Shown here in pieces: positions 11,918-26,000 of a stretch of DNA of 64,000 bases (the stretch's first letter is position 1; each line of letters opens with the position of its first letter). This DNA is from Theodoxus fluviatilis. Its lineage: Eukaryota > Mollusca > Gastropoda > Cycloneritida > Neritidae. The position numbers were made by a program, and so were the translations under genes. A model generated the notes under the pieces. The model did not search any database and was not told where the DNA came from. It was given only the letters and a program-made list of their open reading frames with translations. The DNA lies in the NCBI GenBank assembly GCA_034096865.1, contig JAWQFJ010000606.1, positions 1 to 64,000 on the forward strand. The letters run 5' to 3'.

Positions 11918-13430
11918 TTTGGTCAAATATAGTTCTGGTTTAATTAGAATAGCTTAAATATATCATATTCAAGAAGGGGATAACGATATATATGCTCATT
12001 TCGAAACCATTTCGAAGACATTAGCGCCATTTTGGCATTTCGGTAAATAGCATGACCGTCAAAATCACACAAGTGACAATGGCGAGTAAGAGCGTGACGG
12101 CGCAGATGCGATTTTGACGGACAAATCAGCTTAAATAGGTTAGTTTATTGGGGTTTTTGTTTCAGTTTATGCTAGAACAATCATTTAGGTAGATATTTAT
12201 TGCAATATTTTGCACATATTGGAAAAAGTATTGTAGAACTCGGGACCTTCAGCGAGTGCTAAATAGACGCCGCACGCGATGTTCGAAGAAATTTCATCAG
12301 ACCGGAAGTGGCCGTCGGTTCGATAGAATCCACTTTTTCTAGGATTCGCACATATCAATAACACAAAATACCAATGTAACATGAAAGATGAAAGTCTTTC
12401 TGAGTTGTCTAATTTTTTTAAACTAGTGGTAGGATTCCGTGGTAATTTGTATCAAATCTTTGCGCTACTACAGTACTAGCCAAAATGCACTCGGCAATAC
12501 CACTTTACTTTCATGGCTAATTGTGGACAATCCACAAAATATTGTGAATAAAAACAAGAATGAAAGTTGTTTATGAAGCAGAAGGTTTCAAGAACATGTG
12601 TCGTGTAGTTTTGTGTTATCCGTCTTATTTCCGCTGAGAACATACAAGCCGATTACGTAAAAAAACCACCCTCCGCCACTACCGACTCGCGGTGGCTCAA
12701 TGGAGTTTGCATTTCGCGACTTGGGTTGGCCTCTTCTAAACACTCGTCCGTCGAAGTTTCTCATTTGATCAAGTTGAAACTTTACTACTCATTAGAAGAA
12801 AGATTGCTCTTTCGTTCGGTTTATGTTTGAACTTCCGGTGAAAATCGAAAGACGAGTTATGGATGAAAGTTCGAACGTCATCGGACATTTTGTTAAAATT
12901 TGCTCACTTCCGCTTTTCCGATCAATTTCGTAGTCACCCTCGGATTCTACAAGATTTCCCCCTTCCAACGCTATATTCGATGTTAATGTACGACGAATCT
13001 ACTTTTTGTCTAGCGCCCGGATTGTGCGCTTGAAAGGAGAAAACAGGCGGAAATTTTCCACCTGTTTGTGTGTACATCGAACCGCAATGGCGTTGTGTAG
13101 ACGCTTGCTCGATTACCACATTCAGCGTGCGTTAATCGTTGAAGCACCAGACAATTTGGGACAAAAGTATCATCATTTTAAGGAGTACGTGTTTGAAAAT
13201 TTTCTGCATTTGTCATTTTTTGCATCAATCTGCTGTAAAAATAATAAAAAGAATTAGATTTTTTTTTACAATGGGTGTATTGTGCGTGAGTTTGGTCGTG
13301 CGCCATACACTTTTCTCTTTAAAATTGTCATGTAACACAGTACGCTAGGTCATGGAAAATGTTGTTGAAGGTCATGGAAAGTCATGGAAAAGTCATGGAA
13401 TTTTATATCTAAAAACCTGTACGAACCCTG

Positions 13431-13687
13431 GATCAAAACAGAGGATCTGAGGAGGAAATCAGGAGGGAAGCAGCTTAGGGTTGTCTGTCAGCTAGGTTGC
13501 CATGGCAGTGACAACATGGGTGAAGAGAGATGTGTAGGACACTGTTGTCATGGATGATCTTGAATTGATGTCTTTGATGGATGTAGTGCTACATGTTGTA
13601 AAACTGGACGTCTGATTGTTATGATGAAGGGGAAGCTGTGGAATGACAGCATGTACAATGTGTGATGTGCCCAACACTTTTGTGCAG
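13431..13687. other. TTI1 intron sequence before first visible exon
   Basis: No exon recognised. The N-terminal exons of TTI1 must lie upstream, beyond the hAT-like insertion or outside the window. Confidence 0.5.
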
Positions 13688-13800
13688 ACTGCAAGAAGGT
13701 ACGGAGTCAGCTGGGAAACACCTTGTCCTACTGTCTGCCCGGCATCCTTCAGTGTCTCACCCGCATCCTCTCCTCCAACACCAAGCAACCCGTCCTCCGC
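13688..13800 (+). CDS. TTI1: TTI1 exon a
   Basis: Acceptor TTTTGTGCAG and donor GTAGGT. Two leading bases, then 37 codons including [16 protein letters not shown], matching the LPGI helix of TTI1 (human about residue 230). The donor is followed at once by a (TG)n tract. Confidence 0.85.
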
Positions 13801-14035
13801 GTAGGTGTCGGTGTGTGCGTGTCTCTGTAAGTGTGTGTGTGTACATGTGCGTGTGCAAGTGGACATATGTTGTGTGTGTGTGTGTGTGTGCATGTGTGTG
13901 TGTGTGTGTATGTGCATGTGTGAGTGTGAGTGTGTATGTTGGTGTGGGTGGGTGGGCATGTGTAGTGTATGTACATTGTGTGCCTGTGTGTGTGTGCATA
14001 AGGGTATGTGCAGTGTGTATTCAAGTGTGTGTCTT

Positions 14036-14072
<37 letters not shown>

Positions 14073-17000
14073 GTGTATATGTGTGTGGGTGTGTGCATAA
14101 GGGCATGTGCAGTGTGTATGTAAATATGTGTCTTTGTGTGCGTGTGTGTGTGTGTGTGTGAATGTAATTGTATGAATGTGTGTTTGTGTGCATCCTCGAT
14201 ATGTAATGTGTGTTAGATGTTATTTGCAAATGCATGTGGAGAATGTTTTGTACCAAACACTTATTTTCATTATATGGTGAATGCTAAAGGTCAGAGTATC
14301 ACACCAAGACTTCACTTGCGACAAGTGCAACAGAGCATGCGACTCAAGGATCGGGCTCTACAGCCACAGAGTACGCTGCCGCTCAACCCCGGACTGATCA
14401 AACCTGGCGCACACTCCATGGTCTCACGAGACTGACGGATGCCAACAGAGAACAGAGAGAGAGGGTATCACAACTTAGTTTTGACAATTCATGGCTTTGC
14501 ATATGCCTTTGCAGAAAACCCTGGAAGTGTATTCCAAGACAGTAACCTTCACCTTAGCAGATGACGTGCTGGAATTCTCCCACAAAGAAAGCCGGAAAAA
14601 AGCAAGTGAGTTTTTTTTTCCTTTTCTTGCAACATTGGAGTACTAGGACAGTGAGGTTGATGAAAATGTGCAACTTGTCTCAGCTAAATCTTGACATTTT
14701 AAACCAGAAATTCTTCCATACCTAAGGAGGCAGCCCAGAAGCCTGAAGGTACGGAACTGGGGTCTGACGATAACCAGCTGTAATGAATTATTTCTTTCCC
14801 CTACTCCTTTGAGCTTTTGCTCAACATACAGGGCCCCACACTGCTTCTTACTGACCCTTGCCGAGTGCAACACGGCTCTCATCTTACCCTGGGCCACTCC
14901 CTCTCAGATTGTTCTTTTCTGATGGGTAGCTTTGACTTTATCTCAGTGGTGAAGATTTGTTTTCATCTTGACAGTGATTGTTCATCCTGTCTTGATGGCA
15001 AGCATATTTTTTTCATTGACTGAGTGAAATTTTGTAAGGAAGTGAAACACTCATCACCCCGGACTCATCAGAGTTCAGGTCATGGCGCACTGCAGGTGAA
15101 CAGCTCTTGTCTCACATGGGGCCCACATGGGGATCTCTGTTGCCCTGGACGTCTAGGGATGTGAATTCTCAACTCCCCTTTTCAGTTCAAGATTAGAAAA
15201 CAAATACTTGCCTTCAAGACAGAATGAACAATTGCTGTCAAGACGAAAATGAATGCTTGTTGTCAAGACAAAGCAAAAGCTTACCATCAAAACAGCCAAT
15301 GTTCAGACCATTGAAATGGCCCCTCTCAGGGCCACATGTTCTAGCGAAAGCACACCTGCGGTGGGACCTGCTGTCACCCTGTGTCCCTCCATGTGCGACC
15401 TTGAGCAGTCTGCCTGCAGTATGGGATTGGCAGCAACGGTGATGTGTAGTGTTGCAACATGTTTAAAAACAATCAGAGGTTAAAAGTTATTTTTCAAACT
15501 CTCCAACTCTTCTTGTCACGCAAGGCTGGTCAGACACCAGGCAGGCAGGAAATAGGAACAGGGGATTCAAGATTCCCTCACTTAAAACAAAATTCTATCG
15601 CACCATTTTCCTTGCCACTTTGTATCATTGAACTTTCAAAATGGAGTCCCTGAAAACTCAATATATCTTTCTGCATTCCAGGCAAAGCTGGCAATACACA
15701 CAACAAGCCAGAGGCGGGAACGGGAGACGCAAGGTTCCCAGACCTGTCGTCCTTCCGCAGCAAGGAGTGGGTGTCCCAGACTGCTGCCAAAATGGCAGTG
15801 CTCTTTGACCAGCTGTTGGCGCTGGGCGGCCACAGTCAGTGGAAAGTCAGACTGGCGCTGGTGTCCTTGGCACATACCCTTCTCCAGCAGTGTGCAGGGT
15901 GAGTGGAAGGAAGAAAAGAGGAAAGGAAGAGTGGAGGGAAAGTAATGAAGATGAGTTGGAAAAGGTAAGAGAAGGAAGGGAAGATGGCAATGACCTTTGC
16001 AGACCTGCCTACTCTCCCAAAAAAATCGGGAGTCTCCCGATTTAGGCCTGTTTCTTCCGACCTCCCGATTAGGCTTTGAATTCTCCCGATTTCGATCAAT
16101 GAAACCTACGAAAAAATAAAATTTGTGAAAGTTATTCTGTGTTATACATGTTTCGGGCTTTAAGACACGTAGGCTGAGTACGCCTTCCGGTGCCGCCAAA
16201 CGTCTTTGCTTCGGCTGTTGTAATTGGTTTACTCGGATAGTGTCCAATCGCTAACCTTGAAAGACTGCGTGCTCGACTCGGCTGTGGTCGCGACACTCTG
16301 TTCATCGCATTTGCAATGGCGGGTAAAAAGGAAGGGACACGTTTGCATGAAACGGACGAGGATGAAATTGAATCGACATATACAGCACCAAAGAAGACTC
16401 AGAAGAAAGTGATATACTCACAGAAATGGAAAGCTGAGTACCATACAATGTTCGAGAACTTGGAGAAGTCAGCGAAGGGCGCCTATTTCGCTCACTGTGG
16501 GATTTGCCACCGCGATTTCTCAATCTCTCACGGTAGAAAACACGCAGACCTGCCTATTCTACCGACCGCTTTAGGCCTGTTTCTTCCCACCAGGGCGTTG
16601 TTCCCCCTCATCCCTTCCCCCCCATCCCCCCCCCCCCCCCCCGACCCAGGCCTGTTTTTCAAAATCTCCCAAATTGGCCTTGGGGGGGGGGGGGGGGGGG
16701 GGGTAGGGAGGTCTGCCTTTGATATGGAGTGGACTTGTAAATGTCCGAGGAGCTGTCGTGTCTTGGAAGGTGACCTGCTGAGATAGGAGGAAGGTGACCT
16801 GCTGAGATAGGAGGAAGGTGACCTGCTGAGATAGGAGGAAGGTGACCTGCTGAGGTAGGAGGAAGGTGACCTGCTGAGATAGGAGGAAGGTGACCTGCTG
16901 AGATAGGAGGAAGGTGACCTGCTGAGATAGGAGAAAGGTGACCTGCTGAGATAGGAGGAAGGTGACCTGCTGAGGTAGGAGGAAGGTGATCTGCTGAGAT

Positions 17001-20000
17001 AGGAGGAAGGTGACCTGCTGAGGTAGGAGGAAGGTGACCTGCTGAGATAGGAGGAAGGTGACCTGCTGAGGTAGGAGGAAGGTGACCTGCTGAGATAGGA
17101 GGAAGGTGACCTGCTGAGATAGGAGGAAGGTGACCTGCTGAGGTAGGAGGAAGGTGACCTGCTGAGATAGAAGGAAGGTGACCTGCTGAGGTAGAAGAAA
17201 GGTGACCTGCTGAGATAGGAGAAAGGTGACCTGCTGAGGTAGGAGGAAGGTGACCTGCTGAGGTAGGAGGAAGGTGAGCTGCTGAGATAGGAGGAAGGTG
17301 ACCTGCTGAGATAGGAGGAAGGTGACCTGGAAGGTGACCTGCTGAGATAGGAGGAAGGTGACCTGCTGAGATAGGAGGAAGGTGACCTGCTGAGGTAGGA
17401 GGAAGGTGACCTGCTGAGGTAGGAGGAAGGTGACCTGCTGAGATAGGAGAAAGGTGACCTGCTTAGATAGGAGGAAGGTGACCTGCTGCGATAGGAGAAA
17501 GGTGACCTGCTGAGGTAGGAGGAAGGTGACCTGCTGAGGTAGGAGGAAGGTGACCTGCTGAGATAGGAGGAAGGTGACCTGCTGAGATAGGAGAAAGGTG
17601 ACCTGCTGAGGTAGGAGGAAGGTGACCTGCTGAGGTAGGAGGAAGGTGACCTGCTGAGGTAGGAGGAAGGTGACCTGCTGAGGTAGGAGGAAGGTGACCT
17701 GCTGAGGTAGGAGAAAGGTGACCTGCTTAGATAGGAGGAAGGTGACCTGCTGAGATAGGAGAAAGGTGACCTGCTGAGGTAGGAGGAAGGTGACCTGCTG
17801 AGGTAGGAGGAAGGTGACCTGCTGAGGTAGGAGGAAGGTGACCTGCTGAGGTAGGAGGAAGGTGACCTGCTGAGGTAGGAGGAAGGTGACCTGCTGAGGT
17901 AGGAGGAAGGTGACCTGCTGAGGTAGGAGGAAGGTGACCTGCTGAGGTAGGAGGAAGGTGACCTGCTGAGATAGGAGGAAGGTGACCTGCTGAGATAGGA
18001 GGAAGGTGACCTGCTGAGGTAGGAGGAAGGTGACCTGCTGAGATAGGAGGAAGGTGACCTGCTGAGGTAGGAGGAAGGTGACCTGCTGAGATAGGAGGAA
18101 GGTGACCTGCTGAGGTAGGAGAAAGGTGACCTGCTGAGATAGGAGAAAGGTGACCTGCTGAGGTAGGAGGAAGGTGACCTGCTGAGGTAGGAGGAAGGTG
18201 AGCTGCTGAGATAGGAGGAAGGTGACCTGCTGAGATAGGAGGAAGGTGACCTGGAAGGTGACCTGCTGAGATAGGAGGAAGGTGACCTGCTGAGATAGGA
18301 GGAAGGTGACCTGCTGAGGTAGGAGGAAGGTGACCTGCTGAGGTAGGAGAAAGGTGACCTGCTAAGATAGGAGAAAGGTGACCTGCTTAGATAGGAGGAA
18401 GGTGACCTGCTGAGATAGGAGAAAGGTGACCTGCTGAGGTAGGAGGAAGGTGACCTGCTGAGGTAGGAGGAAGGTGACCTGCTTAGATAGGAGGAAGGTG
18501 ACCTGCTGAGATAGGAGAAAGGTGACCTGCTGAGGTAGGAGGAAGGTGACCTGCTGAGGTAGGAGGAAGGTGACCTGCTGAGGTAGGAGGAAGGTGACCT
18601 GCTGAGGTAGGAGAAAGGTGACCTGCTTAGATAGGAGGAAGGTGACCTGCTGAGATAGGAGAAAGGTGACCTGCTGAGGTAGGAGGAAGGTGACCTGCTG
18701 AGGTAGGAGGAAGGTGACCTGCTGAGGTAGGAGGAAGGTGACCTGCTGAGGTAGGAGGAAGGTGACCTGCTGAGGTAGGAGGAAGGTGACCTGCTGAGAT
18801 AGGAGGAAGGTGACCTGCTGAGATAGGAGGAAGGTGACCTGGAAGGTGACCTGCTGAGATAGGAGGAAGGTGACCTGCTGAGATAGGAGGAAGGTGACCT
18901 GCTGAGGTAGGAGGAAGGTGACCTGCTGAGGTAGGAGGAAGGTGACCTGCTGAGATAGGAGGAAGGTGACCTGCTGAGATAGGAGGAAGGTGAGCTGCTG
19001 AGATAGGAGGAAGGTGACCTGCTGAGATAGGAGGAAGGTGACCTGCTGAGATAGGAGGAAGGTGACCTGCTGAGATAGGAGGAAGGTGACCTGCTGAGAT
19101 AGGAGGAAGGTGACCTGCTGAGGTAGGAGGAAGGTGACCTGCTGAGGTAGGAGGAAGGTGACCTGCTGAGATAGGAGAAGGTGACCTGCTGAGATAGGAG
19201 GAAGGTGACCTGCTGAGATAGGAGGAAGGTGACCTGCTGAGATAGGAGGAAGGTGACCTGCTGAGATAGGAGGAAGGTGACCTGCTGAGATAGGAGAAAG
19301 GTGACCTGCTGAGGTAGGAGGAAGGTGACCTGCTGAGGTAGGAGGAAGGTGACCTGCTGAGGTAGGAGGAAGGTGACCTGCTGAGGTAGGAGGAAGGTGA
19401 CCTGCTGAGGTAGGAGGAAGGTGACCTGCTGAGATAGGAGGAAGGTGACCTGCTGAGATAGGAGGAAGGTGACCTGGAAGGTGACCTGCTGAGATAGGAG
19501 GAAGGTGACCTGCTGAGATAGGAGGAAGGTGACCTGCTGAGGTAGGAGGAAGGTGACCTGCTGAGGTAGGAGGAAGGTGACCTGCTGAGATAGGAGGAAG
19601 GTGAGCTGCTGAGATAGGAGGAAGGTGACCTGCTGAGGTAGGAGGAAGGTGACCTGCTGAGATAGGAGGAAGGTGACCTGCTGAGATAGGAGGAAGGTGA
19701 CCTGCTGAGATAGGAGGAAGGTGACCTGCTGAGATAGGAGGAAGGTGACCTGCTGAGGTAGGAGGAAGGTGACCTGCTGAGGTAGGAGGAAGGTGACCTG
19801 CTGAGATAGGAGAAAGGTGACCTGCTGAGATAGGAGGAAGGTGACCTGCTGAGATAGGAGGAAGGTGACCTGCTGAGATAGGAGGAAGGTGACCTGCTGA
19901 GATAGGAGGAAGGTGAGCTGCTGAGATAGGAGGAAGGTGACCTGCTGAGATAGGAGGAAGGTGACCTGCTGAGATAGGAGGAAGGTGACCTGCTGAGGTA

Positions 20001-23000
20001 GGAGAAAGGTGACCTGGAAGGTGACCTGCTGAGGTGGGTGTGAATTTTATGGGAATGACTACAGTGTGAATTTGCTGTTGTATGATCCCAGATGTACATT
20101 GCTCATGTTTGCTGTATTGGTGATTTTTTTGGGGTTGCAGTATAGATATTTTTATCAGGCAAGGCTAATTAAAAGAATAGAGGAAAGTTTCTCGTATTCC
20201 ATCATCCATCAAAGAACATTCCCATACTTTTGGACTTTGAAGTAAGAGCCACATGGACCTATTAACTTTAATTAAACTGCTGCCTTTCTCTTGCCAGGTC
20301 GCTGAAGAGCTGCACACCAAAACTGCTGCAGATGCTGGTGTCTTTGATTGCCGATGACTACCAGCAGGTGCGAGTGCATGCGCACGAGGCACTGCAGTGG
20401 TACCGATGCAGTCTGCAGGACCCGCAGCACCAGGGCTGGCTCAGGCAGGTGCTGGAAGACAGTCTGATGACCCAGGTGTCCGCACTGCCTCGTCTCCTTG
20501 CATTCTCTGGTATGTGTGTATGAGGCATTCTCTGTGCTGTGTATATCTTGTCTGGTATGTCTGAGTGAGGCAGTCTCTGTGCTGTGTATATCTTGTCTCG
20601 TATGTCTGAATAAGGCAGTCTCTGTGCTGTGTATATCTTGTCTGATATGTCTGTATGAGGCAGTCTCTGTGTCTGTATTAGGCATTCTGTTTTCTAGTCT
20701 GTATGTGTCTGTATGAGGCATTCTGTTTTCTAGTCTGTATGTGTCTGTATGAGGCATTCTGTTTTCTAGTCTGTATGTGTCTGTATGAGGCATTCTGTTT
20801 TCTAGTCTGTATGTGTCTGTATGAGGCATTCTGTTTTCTATTCTGTATGTGTCTGTATGAGGCATTCTGTTTTCTAGTTTGTATGTGTCTGTATGAGGCA
20901 TTCTGTTTTCTAGTCTGTATGTGTCTGTATGAGGCATTCTGTTTTCTAGTCTGTATGTGTCTGTATGAGGCATTCTGTTTTCTAGTCTGTATGTGTCTGT
21001 ATGAAGCATTCTGTTTTCTAGTCTGTATGTGTCTGTATTAGGCATTCTGTTTTCTAGTCTGTATGTGTCTGTATGAGGCATTCTGTTTTCTAGTCTGTAT
21101 GTGTCTGTATGAAGCATTCTGTTTTCTAGTCCTTATGTGTCTGTATAAGGCATTCTGTTTTCTAGTCAGTATGTGTCTGTATTAGGCATTCTGTTTTCTA
21201 GTCTGTATGTGTCTGTATGAGGCATTCTGTTTTCTAGTCTGTATGTGTCTGTATTAGGCATTCTGTTTTCTAGTCCTTATGTGTCTGTATAAGGCATTCT
21301 GTTTTCTAGTCTGTATGTGTCTGTATGAGGCATTCTGTTTTCTAGTCTGTATGTGTCTGTATGAGGCATTCTGTTTTCTAGTCTGTATGTGTCTGTATGA
21401 GGCATTCTGTTTTCTAGTCTGTATGTGTCTGTATTAGGCATTCTGTTTTCTAGTCTGTATGTGTCTGTATGAGGCATTCTGTTTTCTAGTCTGTATGTGT
21501 CTGTATGAGGCATTCTGTTTTCTAGTCTGTATGTGTCTGTATGAGGCATTCTGTTTTCTAGTCTGTATGTGTCTGTATGAGGCATTCTGTTTTCTAGTCT
21601 GTATGTGTCTGTATGAGGCATTCTGTTTTCTAGTCTGTATGTGTCTGTATGAGGCATTCTGTTTTCTAGTCTGTATGTGTCTGTATGAGGCATTCTGTTT
21701 TCTAGTCTGTATGTGTCTGTATGAGGCATTCTGTGTGCTCTTTGTCCCTTGTCCGGACATCTCAGTGGTGAGCTGTCTGTGTCCTGCTGTCTTGCTGAGG
21801 TGAAGCTGTGAGATCTGCTGTGGTATCTCTTGCTTTACAAAGTGTGGCCATGTGACTTCTGCTCTTGTCTGACTTAGTCTAGAATGGGTATGTTCTTTCT
21901 TCATTTCTGCAGGTTCATTCATTCATTCACTCATTCATTCATTCATTCATTCATTCATTCATTCATTCATTCATTCATTCACTTATTCACTCATTCATTC
22001 AATCATTTGAGAGGAGTGGGGTTGGGTGGATGTATATATTTTCTAGTTTTCTTGGGTTCATTGTGATGGCTGCTCTGTGCTATGTCATTTGTTGTTGGCT
22101 GACAAGTAACAGTGAAGTCCAGGGGTCAGTGTAGAGAAGTCACTGTATATGATCATGCAGTTTGAGGTAGTTGTCTCCAGCCTACTTGAAGCATGTCAAC
22201 CAGTGCCAGTGGAAACTGTTCAGTTTCTGTTTTGTGAGGAAAATACATTTCTGATGGACAGAGTGTTGTGACAGCTTGCCATTATAAAGGATAGTTCACG
22301 AATGTGATGCATATTTGCAATATAGAAGTCTTTGCAAGTTGTAGAACTTGCATCCAAGCCAAAGGTGGTTGTCATGGAAACCATTTTGTTGATACAGATG
22401 ATGCCACTGCTGTGAGAGTAGCCAACACCATAGCTGGATACCTGACTATTATGGGTAAGTGTTTGGTTGCCTTTTGAAGTTGTACAGTTATGATGGCTGT
22501 CATCTTGGTCATGACAATTTGCATAAGCTATAATTGACATCGGCGTGCGTGCCACATGATGAAGACTGCAACATCACTGCTGATGATTGGAGGGCAGCTT
22601 TGCACGATTAAAGGCTGCCAATTTTGTTGGTAAAAGCTTTGTGTTATGGCTGCACTCTTCCTGTCAGTTCATAGGTATATTTCAAGTTATTTCTAAATTT
22701 CAAGTACACACTCTTTATAGTTTTTTCCACATAGACAATTTTTGCACAAGCTCATGTTGATTTGAAACGAAGACGAGTCATTGGTCAGCATCTGTTTTTA
22801 GGCCCCCAGGTGAACGCTGTGCTGAGGTCCGAGACTCACCTGAAGCGGCTGGCGCTGGCCTTGCTTCAGGCACTGGAAGTGGACAGCTCCAACCTGCACA
22901 TCATGGAAACTCCTCGTCTGCTGCCTGGCCTGGGTGAGTGGACACATGTGATATGGCTCTCCACTGCCTTTATGCTCGCCTGCTTGTTGCACTATTTCCT

Positions 23001-26000
23001 TCATCATTATACAGCTGTTGGTTTCCCTCAAATGCCATATTGCAATATTTGACCTGCAGTCGCTTGCAGTCAATAGAAGCAGTGTTCGAAGCTGCACCGA
23101 TCCTAGAGTTGCATCCTTGGGCAAGGTGCTTTATCCACAATGCTTCTCCCATCAAGGAGTGACAGGGGATGAAATTCCCCCAAGATAATTTCCTCAAGAA
23201 GGACAAAAATAAAGATCATCATCTTTGATCATCATTAATCATTATGCCTAAACTTGTGCAACTGTCAAATGGCCACAATAGCATTGTACTAGATAAGCAC
23301 CAGTGCAACTGTCAGCTTCATTTTGGATGTGCTCATGGGAAGAAAGGAAGGACCTGTTTCTTTTTGACTTCAGTGACATCCACTTGATATGCAGTAGCTT
23401 GAAGCTGAATAAGTGAAGATGATGCCTCTGTGTCTCTGTGTGATAGAGGGCTCCAAACACAGCACTTTGCCATGAATATGCTGTAAATAATCCATTTGGT
23501 GGATTGCAGTGACTTTGGGGGAAAAGCATGTTTTGTGTTTGTCTCCACATTTGTATTCAGGAGGCTGGCAAAGAGGAACAATCATTGTAGAGGAAAAAAT
23601 GGGAAATGGATATTTGGGAAGCAGACAATGTGAAGAACAAATAAGTTTTTTTACATAGTGGGAAGTTTCTTGCTTAGGACTTCACATGCAATTATACAGA
23701 AAGGATGTCTGTGAGTGTCTATTCCTTGGCAGCACTCTACGTAGTAAGTAAGACGTATGTGTGACATTCTTTCTCAGAAAAAAATATGTGTATTAATTCC
23801 ATGACTCCTTTCTACCAAGCAAAAAAAATTAGCATTTGCTATTCTTTCTCAGAAAATAATATATATGTGTGTATTTATTCCATTGCTACTATCTACCTGT
23901 AGATAAAATGAGTGTGATATTTTTTATCAGAAAAGATTTCTCTGTGTATCTATTCTATGGCTTTATTCTGCCTCACAAAGTGTGTGTGCGATGTTCCTTC
24001 CCCTGCATAACGAAGTGTATGTGTGATGTACCTTCCGCAGAGAAGGGAGAGGTGGACCTGACACAGCAAGTCCACGTCAACAGACCAAGGCGGACTTTCC
24101 GCTACTTCACCGACCAGAAAGTCCTGGACGCTCTTGTCAAGGTCCTCCACCTCCTTGGCTTCTACGGTGAGCTGCTCATGGACTCGTGTAGCGGGGGTGA
24201 TCTACAGTAGTGTAGCGGAGGTGATCTTCAGTAGTGTAACGAAGGTGATCTACAGTAGTGTAGCGGAGATGCTCTACAGTAGTGTAGCGGAGGTGATCTA
24301 CAGTAGTGTAGCGGAGATGATCTACAGTAGTGTAGCGGAGATTCTCTACAGTAGTGTAGCAGAGATGCTCTACAGTAGTGTAGCGGAGATGCTCTACAGT
24401 AGTGTAGCGGAGATGCTCTACAGTAGTGTAGCAGAGATGCTCTACAGTAGTGTAGCGGAGATGCTCTACAGTAGTGTAGCGGAGATTCTCTACAGTAGTG
24501 TAGCGGAGATGCTCTACAGTAGTGTAGCGGAGATGCTCTACAGTAGTGTAGCGGAGATGATCTACAGTAGTGTAGCGGAGATTCTCTACAGTAGTGTAGC
24601 GGAGATGCTCTACAGTAGTGTAGCGGAGATGCTCTACAGTAGTGTAACGGAGATGCTCTACAGTAGTGTAGCAGAGATGCCCTACAGTAGTGTAGCGGAG
24701 ATGCTCTACAGTAGTGTAGCGGAGATTCTCTACAGTAGTGTAGCGGAGATGCTCTACAGTAGTGTAGCGGAGATGCTCTACAGTAGTGTAGCGGAGATGA
24801 TCTACAGTAGTGTAGCGGAGATTCTCTACAGTAGTGTAGCGGAGATGCTCTACAGTAGTGTAGCGGAGATGCTCTACAGTAGTGTAACGGAGATGCTCTA
24901 CAGTAGTGTAGCGGAGATGCTCTACAGTAGTGTAGCAGAGATGCTCTACAGTAGTGTAGCGGAGATGCTCTACAGTAGTGTAACAGAGATGCTCTACAGT
25001 AGTGTAGCGGAGATGCTCTACAGTAGTGTAGCGGAGATGCTCTACAGTAGTGTAGCGGAGATGCTCTACAGTAGTGTAGCGGAGATGCTCTACAGTAGTG
25101 TAGCGGAGATGCTCTACAGTAGTGTAGCAGAGATGCTCTACAGTAGTGTAGCGGAGATGCTCTACAGTAGTGTAGCGGAGATGCTCTACAGTAGTGTAGC
25201 AGAGATGCTCTACAGTAGTGTAGCGGAGATGCTCTACAGTAGTGTAGCGGAGATTCTCTACAGTAGTGTAGCGGAGATGCTCTACAGTAGTGTAGCGGAG
25301 ATGCTCTACAGTAGTGTAGCGGAGATGATCTACAGTAGTGTAGCGGAGATTCTCTACAGTAGTGTAGCGGAGATGCTCTACAGTAGTGTAGCGGAGATGC
25401 TCTACAGTAGTGTAGCGGAGATGCTCTACAGTAGTGTAGCGGAGATGCTCTACAGTAGTGTAGCGGAGATGCTCTACAGTAGTGTAACAGAGATGCTCTA
25501 CAGTAGTGTAGCGGAGATGCTCTACAGTAGTGTAGTGGAGATACTCTAAAATAGTGTAACGGAGATGCTCTACAGTAGTGTAACGGAGATGCTCTACAGT
25601 AGTGTAGCGGAGATGCTCTACAGTAGTGTAACGGAAATGATCTTCAGTAGTGTAGCGGAGTTGCTCTACAGTAGTGTAGCGGAGATGATCTACAGTAGTG
25701 TAACGGATATGCTCTACAGTAGTGTAGCGGAGATGCTCTACAGTAGTGTAGCGGAGATGCTCTACAGTAGTGTAACGGAGATGCTCTACAGTAGTGTAGC
25801 GGAGATGCTCTACAGTAGTGTAGCGGAGATGCTCTACAGTAGTGTAACGGAGATGCTCTACAGTAGTGTAGCGGAGATGCTCTACAATAGTGTAACGGAG
25901 ATGCTCTACAGTAGTGTAGCGGAGATGCTCTACAGTAGTGTAGCGGAGATGCTCTACAGTAGTGTAACGGAAATGCTCTACAGTAGTGTAACGGAAATGA

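Larger units (their letters stand above)
10550..13430 (+). mobile_element. hAT-like DNA transposon, decayed
   Basis: Termini are inverted: CACGGTTCGTACAGGT at 10,550 and its complement ACCTGTACGAACCCTG ending at 13,430 (one mismatch). The flanking direct repeat GATCAAA lies at 10,543-10,549 and 13,431-13,437. Both ends carry subterminal repeats of AAAGTCATGGAA. Inside is a zinc-finger transposase remnant (11,169-11,917). The right part, about 1.4 kb, has no coding match. Confidence 0.8.

Noticed and set aside
13492..14256. His/Thr-rich and Cys/Val-rich frames
   Set aside because: (TG)n microsatellite; the same applies to 35,197-35,938.
18627..20099. 490-codon minus-strand SRSPSSYL frame, like an SR protein
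   Set aside because: Pure 24-bp minisatellite; phase changes with a one-base deletion; no other protein-like sequence.
20272..21922. TDTYRLEN and ECLYEAF frames
   Set aside because: 36-bp splice-site array read in several frames.
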